From Bacteroidia bacterium (GTDB lineage: Bacteria; Bacteroidota; Bacteroidia; J057; JADKCL01), in the NCBI GenBank assembly GCA_020635905.1, contig JACJYV010000002.1:992001-1056000 (forward strand): a stretch of DNA of 64,000 nt. Direction: 5' to 3'. The notes under the pieces were generated by a model. That model was not told the origin of the DNA. It ran no database searches and saw only the letters and a program-made list of their open reading frames with translations. The position numbers and the translations under genes were made by a program. Positions 52,551 to 59,931 of the stretch are shown here, piece after piece; position 1 is the stretch's first letter, and the number at the start of each line of letters is the position of its first letter.

Positions 52551-54794
52551 ATGAAAAAATTAATATCTACACTCTGTTTGGCGGTTGCTTTTTGCATTTC
52601 CGGCCTCACTGTGAATGCTCAGTCCTGTGATGATATTTTCACCAATATCACTGCAAACTCCTCTTTCTACAACCTGAGCTTCAACGGTGATATTCTGTTT
52701 GACGGTGCAACCTGCGGACCCCTCTTCATTACCCCTGCGAACGTAATCGTAACAGGTGACCTCGTCCTGTTCAACGTTGCCTGTGGCAATACCTACACCT
52801 GGACTACCTGTGGTCTGGTTAGCTTTGACTCCTATATCCGTATTTGGAACGCTTCTGACCTTACTCTGCAGGCTTCCAATGACGACGATTTTGGATGTGG
52901 TGCCAATATCTTTGCCTCCACCCTCACCTGGCTGGCTACTTTTGACGGTTCCATCTGGCTGTCTGTTAACCAGTGGCCCTGCAACCCTGCCAACCAGCTC
53001 AACTACGACCTGCTGATGCAGTGCGTTCCTGGTCAGGGTTGTGTAACTCCTGCCAACGACGACGTTTGTGGTGCTGAGTTTATGGGAACTCCTGCAATTG
53101 GATCACCCGTTTCTGCAAGCTGGGATAATACTTTTGCTTCCGCTGACGGACCTTCTCCTGGTCCTGGAACGGTTGGACCTGGTCCTTCCTGCGACGCGCT
53201 TGACGGATGGTGTTCATTCGAAACCATCGTTGATAACGACCTCTGGTTTACCTTCATCGCTCCTCCTTCTGGAAACGTTGACATCGAAACCATCACCGAC
53301 GACCTGTTTGGTGACACCCAGATAGCTCTGTGGCAAATCGACGACTGCTTCTCTGCAGCTCTGAGCGCAGTTGAAATTGCAGCCAACGACGACGGCGGTA
53401 CCGTATTTATGTCCCGTCTGTTTGATCAGTGTGGTTACATCACCCTGACTCCTGGTGAGCTTTACTATATCCAGGTTGATGGTTATGCAGGCTGGACCGG
53501 AACTGGTGTGGTTGAAGTACGCGAAGTTGCTGCTGGCGGACCCACCCCGAACGACGATCCATGCGATGCTGAAGTTATTCCTTCTGTAGCTCCTGGTTCA
53601 TCCACCACGGTTGCCTTCAATAACGCTTGTGCCAATCCTTCTGCTGCTTCTCCCGGAGCCGGTACCGTTGGTGCATTCCCCAGCTGTGACGCTATCGACG
53701 GATGGTGTTCTTTCGAAACTGTAGCTCAGAACGACGTATGGTTCTCTTACACTGTTCCTGCCGGATCAGGTGGAACCATCAACTTCGCCAGCTCTTTCGA
53801 TCTGTCTCCTTTTGATACTCAGATTGCCGTTTGGAGTGCCAATGGCGACTGCAGCAATATCTCTGGCTACACCGAACTCGGCGCTAACGACGACGGTGGA
53901 AACCTGTTCTCTTCTTCTCTGACCCTCGACTGCCTTGAGCCCGGTACCACCGTACTCATCCAGGTTGACGGTTTCAGTGGCACCGAAGGTTCTGGTACGG
54001 TTACCATTACCGATCTGGGTGTTGCTCCTCTCGAAGCTGACGGCGGCGAGTGCCAGACCGTTTACTACGGATACACTTACACCGGCAACTTTGGTTGCAC
54101 CGAACTGAATGGTACGGCTATGGGTGGTGTGGCTGGTTACACCTACCAGTGGTTTGACAACAACGGTAACGTGGTTGGAACTACCGCTTCTATCACCGTT
54201 TGCCCCGCAGTTGATACCTGGTACACTCTGTGTGTAACTGATCAGCGTGGTTGCACCGTTTGTGACGATACCCCGACCTACGTACAGTCTATCGACGTTC
54301 GTTGTGGTGTGAATGAAAAACAACTCACCCACAAAGTAAGTGTGTGCCACGTTCCTCCCGGAAACCCTGGTAATGCTCACACCATCTGCATTGACTATCA
54401 CGGTGTTCCTGCCCACATCGATCCCAGCATCGGACACTCCGGCTGCTTCCTCGGTCCTTGTGATCAGCTTACCTGCGACGGTCAGCCTCTGCTCTCCGGC
54501 TCCAGTAAAACTGCCAGTGCCGAAGCTAACGGTTATGTTGTAGAAGCATTCCCTAACCCGTTCTCTGCCCTTACCTCCATTCAGTTCACTTTCCAGAACG
54601 ATGAAAAAGTAACCGTTGAGGTTTACGACATCACTGGCTCTAAAGTAGCTACCCTCTTCCAGGGTACTGTAATGGGTGGTCTGATCAACGTGGTTGACTT
54701 TGATGGTACTCAGCTTGGTTCAGGTGTTTACATCTACCGTATCTCCACCGAGAGCGGCAAAGTTGCCACCGACAAACTCTACCTGATGAAATAA
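52551..54794 (+). CDS. T9SS type A secreted protein with two CBM-like repeats and a Cys/His module
   Basis: 747 residues, signal peptide LCLAVAFCISGLTVNAQ. It has two or three beta-sandwich repeats of about 155 residues; the second and third start PANDDVCGAEFMGT and PNDDPCDAEVIPSV and share CDALDGWCSFET/CDAIDGWCSFET, DNDLWFTFIA and DTQIALW. These resemble pre-peptidase C-terminal-type domains. At about 580-650 is a Cys/His-rich module (KVSVCHVPPGNPGNAHTICI, then GHSGCFLGPCD) shared with the two lipoproteins downstream. The last 80 residues are a type A T9SS sorting domain (YVVEAFPNPFSALTSIQFTF, GSGVYIYRISTESG). A strong terminator follows. Confidence 0.88.
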   Translation: MKKLISTLCLAVAFCISGLTVNAQSCDDIFTNITANSSFYNLSFNGDILFDGATCGPLFITPANVIVTGDLVLFNVACGNTYTWTTCGLVSFDSYIRIWNASDLTLQASNDDDFGCGANIFASTLTWLATFDGSIWLSVNQWPCNPANQLNYDLLMQCVPGQGCVTPANDDVCGAEFMGTPAIGSPVSASWDNTFASADGPSPGPGTVGPGPSCDALDGWCSFETIVDNDLWFTFIAPPSGNVDIETITDDLFGDTQIALWQIDDCFSAALSAVEIAANDDGGTVFMSRLFDQCGYITLTPGELYYIQVDGYAGWTGTGVVEVREVAAGGPTPNDDPCDAEVIPSVAPGSSTTVAFNNACANPSAASPGAGTVGAFPSCDAIDGWCSFETVAQNDVWFSYTVPAGSGGTINFASSFDLSPFDTQIAVWSANGDCSNISGYTELGANDDGGNLFSSSLTLDCLEPGTTVLIQVDGFSGTEGSGTVTITDLGVAPLEADGGECQTVYYGYTYTGNFGCTELNGTAMGGVAGYTYQWFDNNGNVVGTTASITVCPAVDTWYTLCVTDQRGCTVCDDTPTYVQSIDVRCGVNEKQLTHKVSVCHVPPGNPGNAHTICIDYHGVPAHIDPSIGHSGCFLGPCDQLTCDGQPLLSGSSKTASAEANGYVVEAFPNPFSALTSIQFTFQNDEKVTVEVYDITGSKVATLFQGTVMGGLINVVDFDGTQLGSGVYIYRISTESGKVATDKLYLMK

Positions 54795-54819
54795 TATCAG
54801 TTTGATTAGTCTTCATAAG

Positions 54820-54857
54820 AAACAGGCGCCTCCATTGGGGGCGCCTGTTTTGTTTTT
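54820..54857 (+). terminator. Intrinsic terminator
   Basis: AAACAGGCGCC (54820-54830), loop TCCATTGGG, GGCGCCTGTTT (54840-54850), then TGTTTTTG. Perfect 11-bp stem after the T9SS gene. Confidence 0.85.
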
Positions 54858-55097
54858 GGGAAATTCCGGATTCGGGGGATTATCTGAGGGTTTTAATTTT
54901 GCTCTTTGGATAATTCTGCAATTTTACCTCAAATTCTTACCTGTAAAAATTCGATAAATACGGATTAGATGGATAAGTTGGGGTTCGAAAATATTGCGAT
55001 TTGGGTGTATTTGGCTTGTTTTTGAAAGTCATTCAAAATTTGAATTAAAAAAATGGGTAATTACACGAATAAAATAATGTAAAAAGGTATAAAATTC

Positions 55098-55128
55098 TTG
55101 CATGTCATATTATCACTCCCTATATTTG
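55098..55128 (+). promoter_or_regulatory. Promoter of the first Cys/His-module lipoprotein gene
   Basis: TTG (55098-55100), 20 bases, TATATTTG (55121-55128), an exact TAnnTTTG. Predicted transcription start near 55135, giving a leader of about 117 bases before ATG 55252. An AGGAGA at 55241-55246 could act as ribosome site. Confidence 0.6.
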
Positions 55129-55251
55129 AACTGTGATTCGATACGGATCTCTGTAAGGCCAACAAAAATTAAAAGTTTTAGCCAGATCAAGCCAGGAATA
55201 ATCATCCGGTTGAGATTTCAATCACTCGGTTTTTAATTTAGGAGAAACAAA

Positions 55252-56169
55252 ATGAAACTTTCGAAAATTGCTTTAATCTGTTTTGCTCTGCTCGCAGCAG
55301 TAAATTTTGGTTGCAAGCCCGATAAAGTAAAGCCCAATGGAAATGACATGGGCGCATTTGCCAATGCTACGGGAAGCAGCAACTCATCCTCCACTGTGCA
55401 TGAGGCTCCCACCCCCGGTTGTGGGAATGACCTCTCAGGCCAGCTGGCAATGGATTACCTTGGAATGGCTTATCCTCTTCCAGGTACAGAATATATCATG
55501 GCCAACGACGAGTCTGATCTGTTTATTCAGCTCAAGGCTATGCCAGGCTGGGTATTCTCCCGCGTAGCTCTCCAGGCCATGCCTGCAGGTTCTATGCCTC
55601 CCATGGATGGAAATGGCAAAGTAGATGCCACTCAGTTTGATGCAGTTGAAGAGCTGACCAGCCCCAGCAACTGGTACATGTGGAAGATTTCCATGACCGA
55701 ACTGGAAGAAATGATGGCCTATTGCTCCTGCGCCAAACTGGTTAACTCCAATAACCCTGCTCAGGTGTTCAGTGTATGGTTTAATGGTAAGCCCATTGAA
55801 ACCGCTGGCGGTTTCACCATCGATTACCAACTGGGTCTGCAGAATTGCCCCGGTGCTCAGGCTTCCTGGATTGGATCCTGCGGAATTCCTTCAGTAGGAC
55901 CCGGAGCCGATCTCTCTCCCTATGTTTGTGGTAACCCCAAAGCTGGAAAAGTGAACGTATGTCACCTTCCTCCCGGTAACCCCGAAAACATGCAGGAGAT
56001 TTGTATCTCCACCAACGCACTGCCTTCACACATCATTGATTTCAAACCCGCTAACAACCCCTGCATGGGTCACCACAGTGGATGCCACCTGGGTCCCTGC
56101 GATCCTTGCGGACCCGGATCAACGGCTGAGCACGCTGCTGCCGAACCCGGCAACTGCCCCGGAAACTGA
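55252..56169 (+). CDS. Cys/His-module lipoprotein, first of a tandem pair
   Basis: 305 residues with lipobox AAVNFGC (Cys21) followed by KPDKVKP. Residues about 50-215 form a domain that starts EAPTPGCGNDLSGQLAMDYL and contains ISMTELEEMMAYCSCAKLVN and GGFTIDYQLGLQNCP. At about 225-290 is the shared Cys/His module (KVNVCHLPPGNPENMQEICI, PSHIIDFKPANNPCMGHHSG, CHLGPCDPCGPGS). Similar to the next gene but not identical; probably paralogues by tandem duplication. Function unknown; the Cys/His arrangement could bind a metal. Confidence 0.78.
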   Translation: MKLSKIALICFALLAAVNFGCKPDKVKPNGNDMGAFANATGSSNSSSTVHEAPTPGCGNDLSGQLAMDYLGMAYPLPGTEYIMANDESDLFIQLKAMPGWVFSRVALQAMPAGSMPPMDGNGKVDATQFDAVEELTSPSNWYMWKISMTELEEMMAYCSCAKLVNSNNPAQVFSVWFNGKPIETAGGFTIDYQLGLQNCPGAQASWIGSCGIPSVGPGADLSPYVCGNPKAGKVNVCHLPPGNPENMQEICISTNALPSHIIDFKPANNPCMGHHSGCHLGPCDPCGPGSTAEHAAAEPGNCPGN

Positions 56170-56191
56170 AGTAATTGAGTTTTTCAATATT

Positions 56192-56224
56192 AAAGCCGCC
56201 CTGTTACAGCAGGGCGGCTTTTTT
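56192..56224 (+). terminator. Intrinsic terminator
   Basis: AAAGCCGCCCTG (56192-56203), loop TTACAG, CAGGGCGGCTTT (56210-56221), followed by TTT. Perfect 12-bp stem. Confidence 0.88.
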
Positions 56225-56290
56225 CATTCTATAGGTTGGGCTCCTGGGGAGAGGGCGTGGTAAGGGTAAGGGTGTGGGTTTTGATCCTGC

Positions 56291-56315
56291 CGCCACCAGG
56301 GGTGGTGGCGTTTTT
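56291..56315 (+). terminator. Second terminator-like hairpin
   Basis: CGCCACCA (56291-56298), loop GGGG, TGGTGGCG (56303-56310), then TTTTTG. Lies about 65 bases downstream of the previous terminator and may be a backup or a relic of a lost transcript. Confidence 0.6.
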
Positions 56316-56846
56316 GTATTGTATGAGAATCAGGTGCTGCGCTCCATTCCCTGGATTTTTAAAAAATGGAAAGAACTCCATTTTTTTTGTCAGGGCTTTT
56401 CTGTTGGAAAAGTTTGGGAGGATTGAGAAAATGGATGATCAGTATGAAAACGGGCTGGAGGGCACAGGAAAATTTCATTTCCAGCCTTCTATTGTGGATA
56501 AAGTCTGAAAGATATAACTGATTTCTTAAAATATTTAATAATTCTTACATGTAAATAAGGTTAATTTTTTAATAATTCTGATCATCATTGTCTGGGTTAA
56601 AAACAGGTCAAAAAAGCATTTCTGGACAATTTTGGACGCTATGGGTTAATTTTTTATCATTTTGGCATTCGAAATTTATTTTAAATCTTACTTCTTTTAT
56701 TTGAATTTTATTTAAAATTATTACATCTTTACTGTCAAGCAAATCATTCGATTTTTACAGTTACCATTTTTTGACGAATTAATCAAACGGATCCCTTGGA
56801 TGGGATTCACAGGAGAATTTATTAACCACTCAAAATCAGTTTAGAA
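56316..56846. other. AT-rich intergenic leader of the second lipoprotein gene
   Basis: About 530 bases with long A/T runs and a hairpin (GGCTGGA 56453-56459 with TCCAGCC 56480-56486). TTTG at 56700-56703 and CATCTTTA at 56724 could be weak promoter elements. No gene recognised. Confidence 0.4.
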
Positions 56847-57797
56847 ATGAAATTATCCAGACTCGTATTTTTAGTTGTGGTTGCGATTGCAACCATAGCT
56901 TTGGGTTGTAAGCCCGACAAGGTTTCCCCTAAAAATGGCCCTGATATGGGCGCATTCAACGCAACGGAATATGGTTCAGGTACATCAGGAGCTCACGAGG
57001 CACCAGAGCCAGGTTGTTCCAACGCTATGACAGGTACGCTGGTGCTCGATTATCTGGGCAACGCCTACCCTGTGACCGGCGCTACTTACATTCTCGTAAA
57101 CGATGAAACCCATTTCTATGCAGAAATCAAAGCCGTAGCCGGCTGGGGTTTCTCTGAAGTGGCGTTTGATGCAATGACTGAAGGCGTTGACCCGCCCAAG
57201 GATATTAACGGAATGACCGACATGGCTGGCTTTACTTCCTACACCCAGCTTTCTCCCAACGTTTCCTGGTATGGATGGAAAGTTCCCATGGAAGAATTCC
57301 AGCAATTGATGAATGTGGCTGTGGCCGCCCGCCTGGTTAACAGCACCAACCCTGCGCAAAACTTTGTGGTTTGGCTGAACGGAGCTCATGTGCCCAACTC
57401 AGGTGGTTTCACCATCGATTACCAGCTTTCAATGGTTAACTGTATGAATGCCTGTGAACCCTGGATCGATGCCACTGTTAATCCTTGTGTTTCTGCTCCC
57501 CCGGCCTGCCAGATCCCTTCTGTAGCTCCTGGTGCCGACCTGAGCGAGTATGCCTGTGGCAATCCCAATGCCGGCAAAGTAACGGTATGCCACTTCCCTC
57601 CTGGCAATCCTGAAAACATGCAGGAAATCTGCATCTCCACCAACGCTCTGCCTGCCCACATCATCGACTTCAAGCCAGCCAACGATCCCTGCATGGGTCA
57701 CCACAGTGGCTGCCACCTGGGTTCATGTGATCCCTGTGGACCTGGAAGCAGCGCAGATCATGCCGCGAGCATCGTGAGCAACTGCCCCGGTAACTGA
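56847..57797 (+). CDS. Cys/His-module lipoprotein, second of a tandem pair
   Basis: 316 residues with lipobox AIATIALGC (Cys21) then KPDKVSPK. The same plan as its neighbour: HEAPEPGCSNAMTGTLVLDY, a central domain with VPMEEFQQLMNVAVAARLVN and GGFTIDYQLSMVNC, then the Cys/His module (KVTVCHFPPGNPENMQEICI, PAHIIDFKPANDPCMGHHSG, CHLGSCDPCGPGS). It differs in an inserted INPCVSAPPACQIP-like stretch before the module. Terminator follows. Confidence 0.78.
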   Translation: MKLSRLVFLVVVAIATIALGCKPDKVSPKNGPDMGAFNATEYGSGTSGAHEAPEPGCSNAMTGTLVLDYLGNAYPVTGATYILVNDETHFYAEIKAVAGWGFSEVAFDAMTEGVDPPKDINGMTDMAGFTSYTQLSPNVSWYGWKVPMEEFQQLMNVAVAARLVNSTNPAQNFVVWLNGAHVPNSGGFTIDYQLSMVNCMNACEPWIDATVNPCVSAPPACQIPSVAPGADLSEYACGNPNAGKVTVCHFPPGNPENMQEICISTNALPAHIIDFKPANDPCMGHHSGCHLGSCDPCGPGSSADHAASIVSNCPGN

Positions 57798-57822
57798 TAA
57801 AACGGGAATTTTTCCCTCATTG

Positions 57823-57856
57823 AAAAGCCGTTCCGAATATTCGGGGCGGCTTTTTT
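57823..57856 (+). terminator. Intrinsic terminator adjoining the ccm promoter
   Basis: AAAAGCCG (57823-57830), TT, CCGAATATTCGG (palindromic tip), GG, CGGCTTTT (57847-57854), then TT. The inner TT/GG positions can pair as G-T wobbles. Its T-run is reused by the next promoter. Confidence 0.75.
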
Positions 57857-57883
57857 CTTTACCTGAAATTAGCTGTACTTTTG
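57851..57883 (+). promoter_or_regulatory. Putative promoter of the ccm operon
   Basis: TACTTTTG (57876-57883) is an exact TAnnTTTG; the T-run of the preceding terminator (57851-57856) lies 19 bases upstream at the -33 place. Transcription would start near 57888, so the ccmB mRNA would be almost leaderless with ATG at 57891. Confidence 0.5.
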
Positions 57884-57890
57884 CAGGGAA

Positions 57891-58553
57891 ATGAGTTTCG
57901 TTACGGAAGTTGGTGCCCTCCTGAAGAAGGAAATTCTTCTGGAATGGAAGCAGAAATACGCTATCAATGGCCTGCTTTTGTACGTTGCGTCCATGGTATT
58001 TGTAATTGCCCTGGCTTTCAGACAGGAAATCAGTCCCGTGGCCTGGAATGTGGTTTTCTGGATCATCATGCTTTTTGTGGCTATCAATGCCATTGCCAAA
58101 AGTTTTATGGGTGAAAGTGAGGGACAATCCCTTTACCTCTACACCCTGGCTGGCCCCCACGCGGTTTTGGCCTCCAAAATGCTCTATAATGCCCTTCTGA
58201 TGGTGATTACGGGGTTTATCACCTTGTTTGCCTTCGTCTTTTTTTCACCCGTGCACATGGGAGATCCCTGGATGTATTGCGGGGTGGTACTGTTGGGGGG
58301 ATTGGGCTTTGCTGCGAACCTGACCCTGGTCTCAGCCATCGCTTCGCGGGCTCAGAATAAGGCCACCTTGCTGGCCGTTTTGAGCTTTCCACTCACCATT
58401 CCCATGCTCCTGACCGCCATCAGCGCTGGCAAAAATGCCATTGATGGTCTGGACCGATCTTTTTCTTTGGATGAACTGCTCTTTTTAGGAGTGTTTATTG
58501 TGATAATTGCCATGGTATCGTTTATTTTGTTTCCGTTTCTTTGGAGGGAATGA
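57891..58553 (+). CDS. ccmB: Heme exporter subunit CcmB
   Basis: 220 residues with six hydrophobic helices. It starts VGALLKKEILLEWKQKYAIN, typical of CcmB, followed by YVASMVFVIALAF and AKSFMGESEGQSLYLYTLAGPHAVL, the family signature. CcmB is the membrane subunit of the CcmAB transporter used in cytochrome c maturation system I. No ccmA ATPase is adjacent. The TGA stop overlaps the ATG of ccmC. Confidence 0.9.
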   Translation: MSFVTEVGALLKKEILLEWKQKYAINGLLLYVASMVFVIALAFRQEISPVAWNVVFWIIMLFVAINAIAKSFMGESEGQSLYLYTLAGPHAVLASKMLYNALLMVITGFITLFAFVFFSPVHMGDPWMYCGVVLLGGLGFAANLTLVSAIASRAQNKATLLAVLSFPLTIPMLLTAISAGKNAIDGLDRSFSLDELLFLGVFIVIIAMVSFILFPFLWRE

Positions 58554-59260
58554 AAAAAGGAAAATTAATCCGTACCGCCTACAAGGCAATGTCCGTTCTG
58601 CTGATCGGATTTGGATTGATTTATGGCCTGACCATGCCCATTCCAGCCATTCCCATGCTGGGTCACTCCTGGAGAAACCTGCTTTATCACGTCCCCATGT
58701 GGTACACCCAGATCATCCTGCTGTTGGTATCGGGCTGGCACAGCATCCAGTACCTGCAGAAGGCGAAGCCAGAATCTGACATTCGGGCCGCGCAAGCGGC
58801 CAGTGTGGGCATTATGTTTGGCATTCTGGGGCTGGTGACTGGCATTGTCTGGTCAAGGGTTACCTGGGGAGCGGCCATGGCCAACGACAACTTTTCGGCC
58901 TGGTGGGCCTGGGATCCCAAGCAAATTTTTGCTCTGATTCTGCTGCTGATCTACCTGGCTTATTTTCTGTTGCGGGACTCATTCAACGAGCCCACCCAAA
59001 AAGCCAAAATCTCGGCCGTGTACAACATTTTTGGCGCCGCCCTGATCATTCCCATGTACTACATCATTCCCAAGGCCATGGGCGGATTGCACCCGGGTTC
59101 AGGGGAGGAAGGAATCATGGCCACCCTGGGAAATCTGGGCAGCTACCGCGCCATTTTTTACCCCGTGGTCCTTGGCTTTATTTTGCTGGCCGTCTGGATC
59201 TGGGAGATTCGGGTGCGGTTCAGGATCGCAGAACATAAAATATTGGAGGCTGACCTATGA
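58550..59260 (+). CDS. ccmC: Heme-handling protein CcmC
   Basis: 236 residues from the ATG at 58550, which overlaps the ccmB stop and is preceded by a good ribosome site GGAGGGA (58543-58549). Six membrane helices and the tryptophan-rich periplasmic motif FSAWWAWDPKQIFAL that holds heme (WWD-like domain). It loads heme onto CcmE with CcmAB and CcmD. ATGA junction with the next gene. Confidence 0.9.
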   Translation: MKKGKLIRTAYKAMSVLLIGFGLIYGLTMPIPAIPMLGHSWRNLLYHVPMWYTQIILLLVSGWHSIQYLQKAKPESDIRAAQAASVGIMFGILGLVTGIVWSRVTWGAAMANDNFSAWWAWDPKQIFALILLLIYLAYFLLRDSFNEPTQKAKISAVYNIFGAALIIPMYYIIPKAMGGLHPGSGEEGIMATLGNLGSYRAIFYPVVLGFILLAVWIWEIRVRFRIAEHKILEADL

Positions 59261-59484
59261 CCAGTTTGATAGCACTGACCACCCAGGCCTGGGTGATGTT
59301 GCAGCGGGAAAACGAATTGCTTTTCCGTAGCGATAAGATTTACACCGTGCTGGTGGTGGTATCGCTGATCTTTTCAGGTCTGATTGTTTACCTTTTCCTG
59401 ACCGATCGCAAGGTGGGAAAACTGGAAAAACAGGTCGAAGATATGGTGAAAAATTCAAACACTGAGGGAGAGGAATCCGTTTAA
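59257..59484 (+). CDS. ccmD: CcmD-like small membrane protein
   Basis: 75 residues: a short N-terminal part, one hydrophobic helix (IYTVLVVVSLIFSGLIVYLFL) and a charged tail (RKVGKLEKQVEDMVKN), the size and plan of CcmD. CcmD holds CcmC with CcmE. ATG overlaps the ccmC stop. Confidence 0.75.
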   Translation: MTSLIALTTQAWVMLQRENELLFRSDKIYTVLVVVSLIFSGLIVYLFLTDRKVGKLEKQVEDMVKNSNTEGEESV

Positions 59485-59502
59485 ATAACAGAGAGGAACG
59501 TT

Positions 59503-59928
59503 ATGAAAAAGATCAATTTAACATTACTGATTGCCCTGGCTGTGGTTGCTGCCATTGCCTTTACCGGGCTTTTTGTGGCCGACACCGTAGGTGGCGCCAG
59601 CGTCTATACTGACTTTGCCTCGGCCCGTACCCTGAAGGGAAAGGTGCACGTAATTGGCGAATGGACCAAAAAAGATCAGGTCAATTACAACAGCGATGCT
59701 GACATCACGGATTTCTGGATGCAGGACTCGCTTTCTAATGTGACTCAGGTACGGCTGCACGATCCTCTGCCCCCCAATTTTGGAGATGCAGAAAAGGTGG
59801 TTGTGATCGGCGAATATCAAAACGACATTTTTGAAGCGGATAAAATCCTGATGAAATGCCCTTCCAAGTATGAGCCTGAGATTGGAACAGGCGGTGGCAC
59901 TGCCATGAAAGGTGAGGGTTTCAAATAA
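59503..59928 (+). CDS. ccmE: Heme chaperone CcmE of the CxxxY type
   Basis: 141 residues, an N-terminal anchor (NLTLLIALAVVAAIAFTGLF) and an OB-fold. In E. coli CcmE heme binds covalently at His130 in the KHDENY motif. The same position here reads MKCPSKYEPE, so His is replaced by Cys119 with Tyr123 four residues on: the CxxxY variant known from Desulfovibrio and archaea. Heme transfer therefore likely goes through a thioether or Cys-linked intermediate. It is followed three bases later by ccmF. Confidence 0.88.
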   Translation: MKKINLTLLIALAVVAAIAFTGLFVADTVGGASVYTDFASARTLKGKVHVIGEWTKKDQVNYNSDADITDFWMQDSLSNVTQVRLHDPLPPNFGDAEKVVVIGEYQNDIFEADKILMKCPSKYEPEIGTGGGTAMKGEGFK

Positions 59929-59931
59929 TCC

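Noticed and set aside
56236..56508. 90-codon frame with hydrophobic start in the second lipoprotein leader
   Set aside because: It crosses the 56291 terminator hairpin and has no family resemblance; likely chance.
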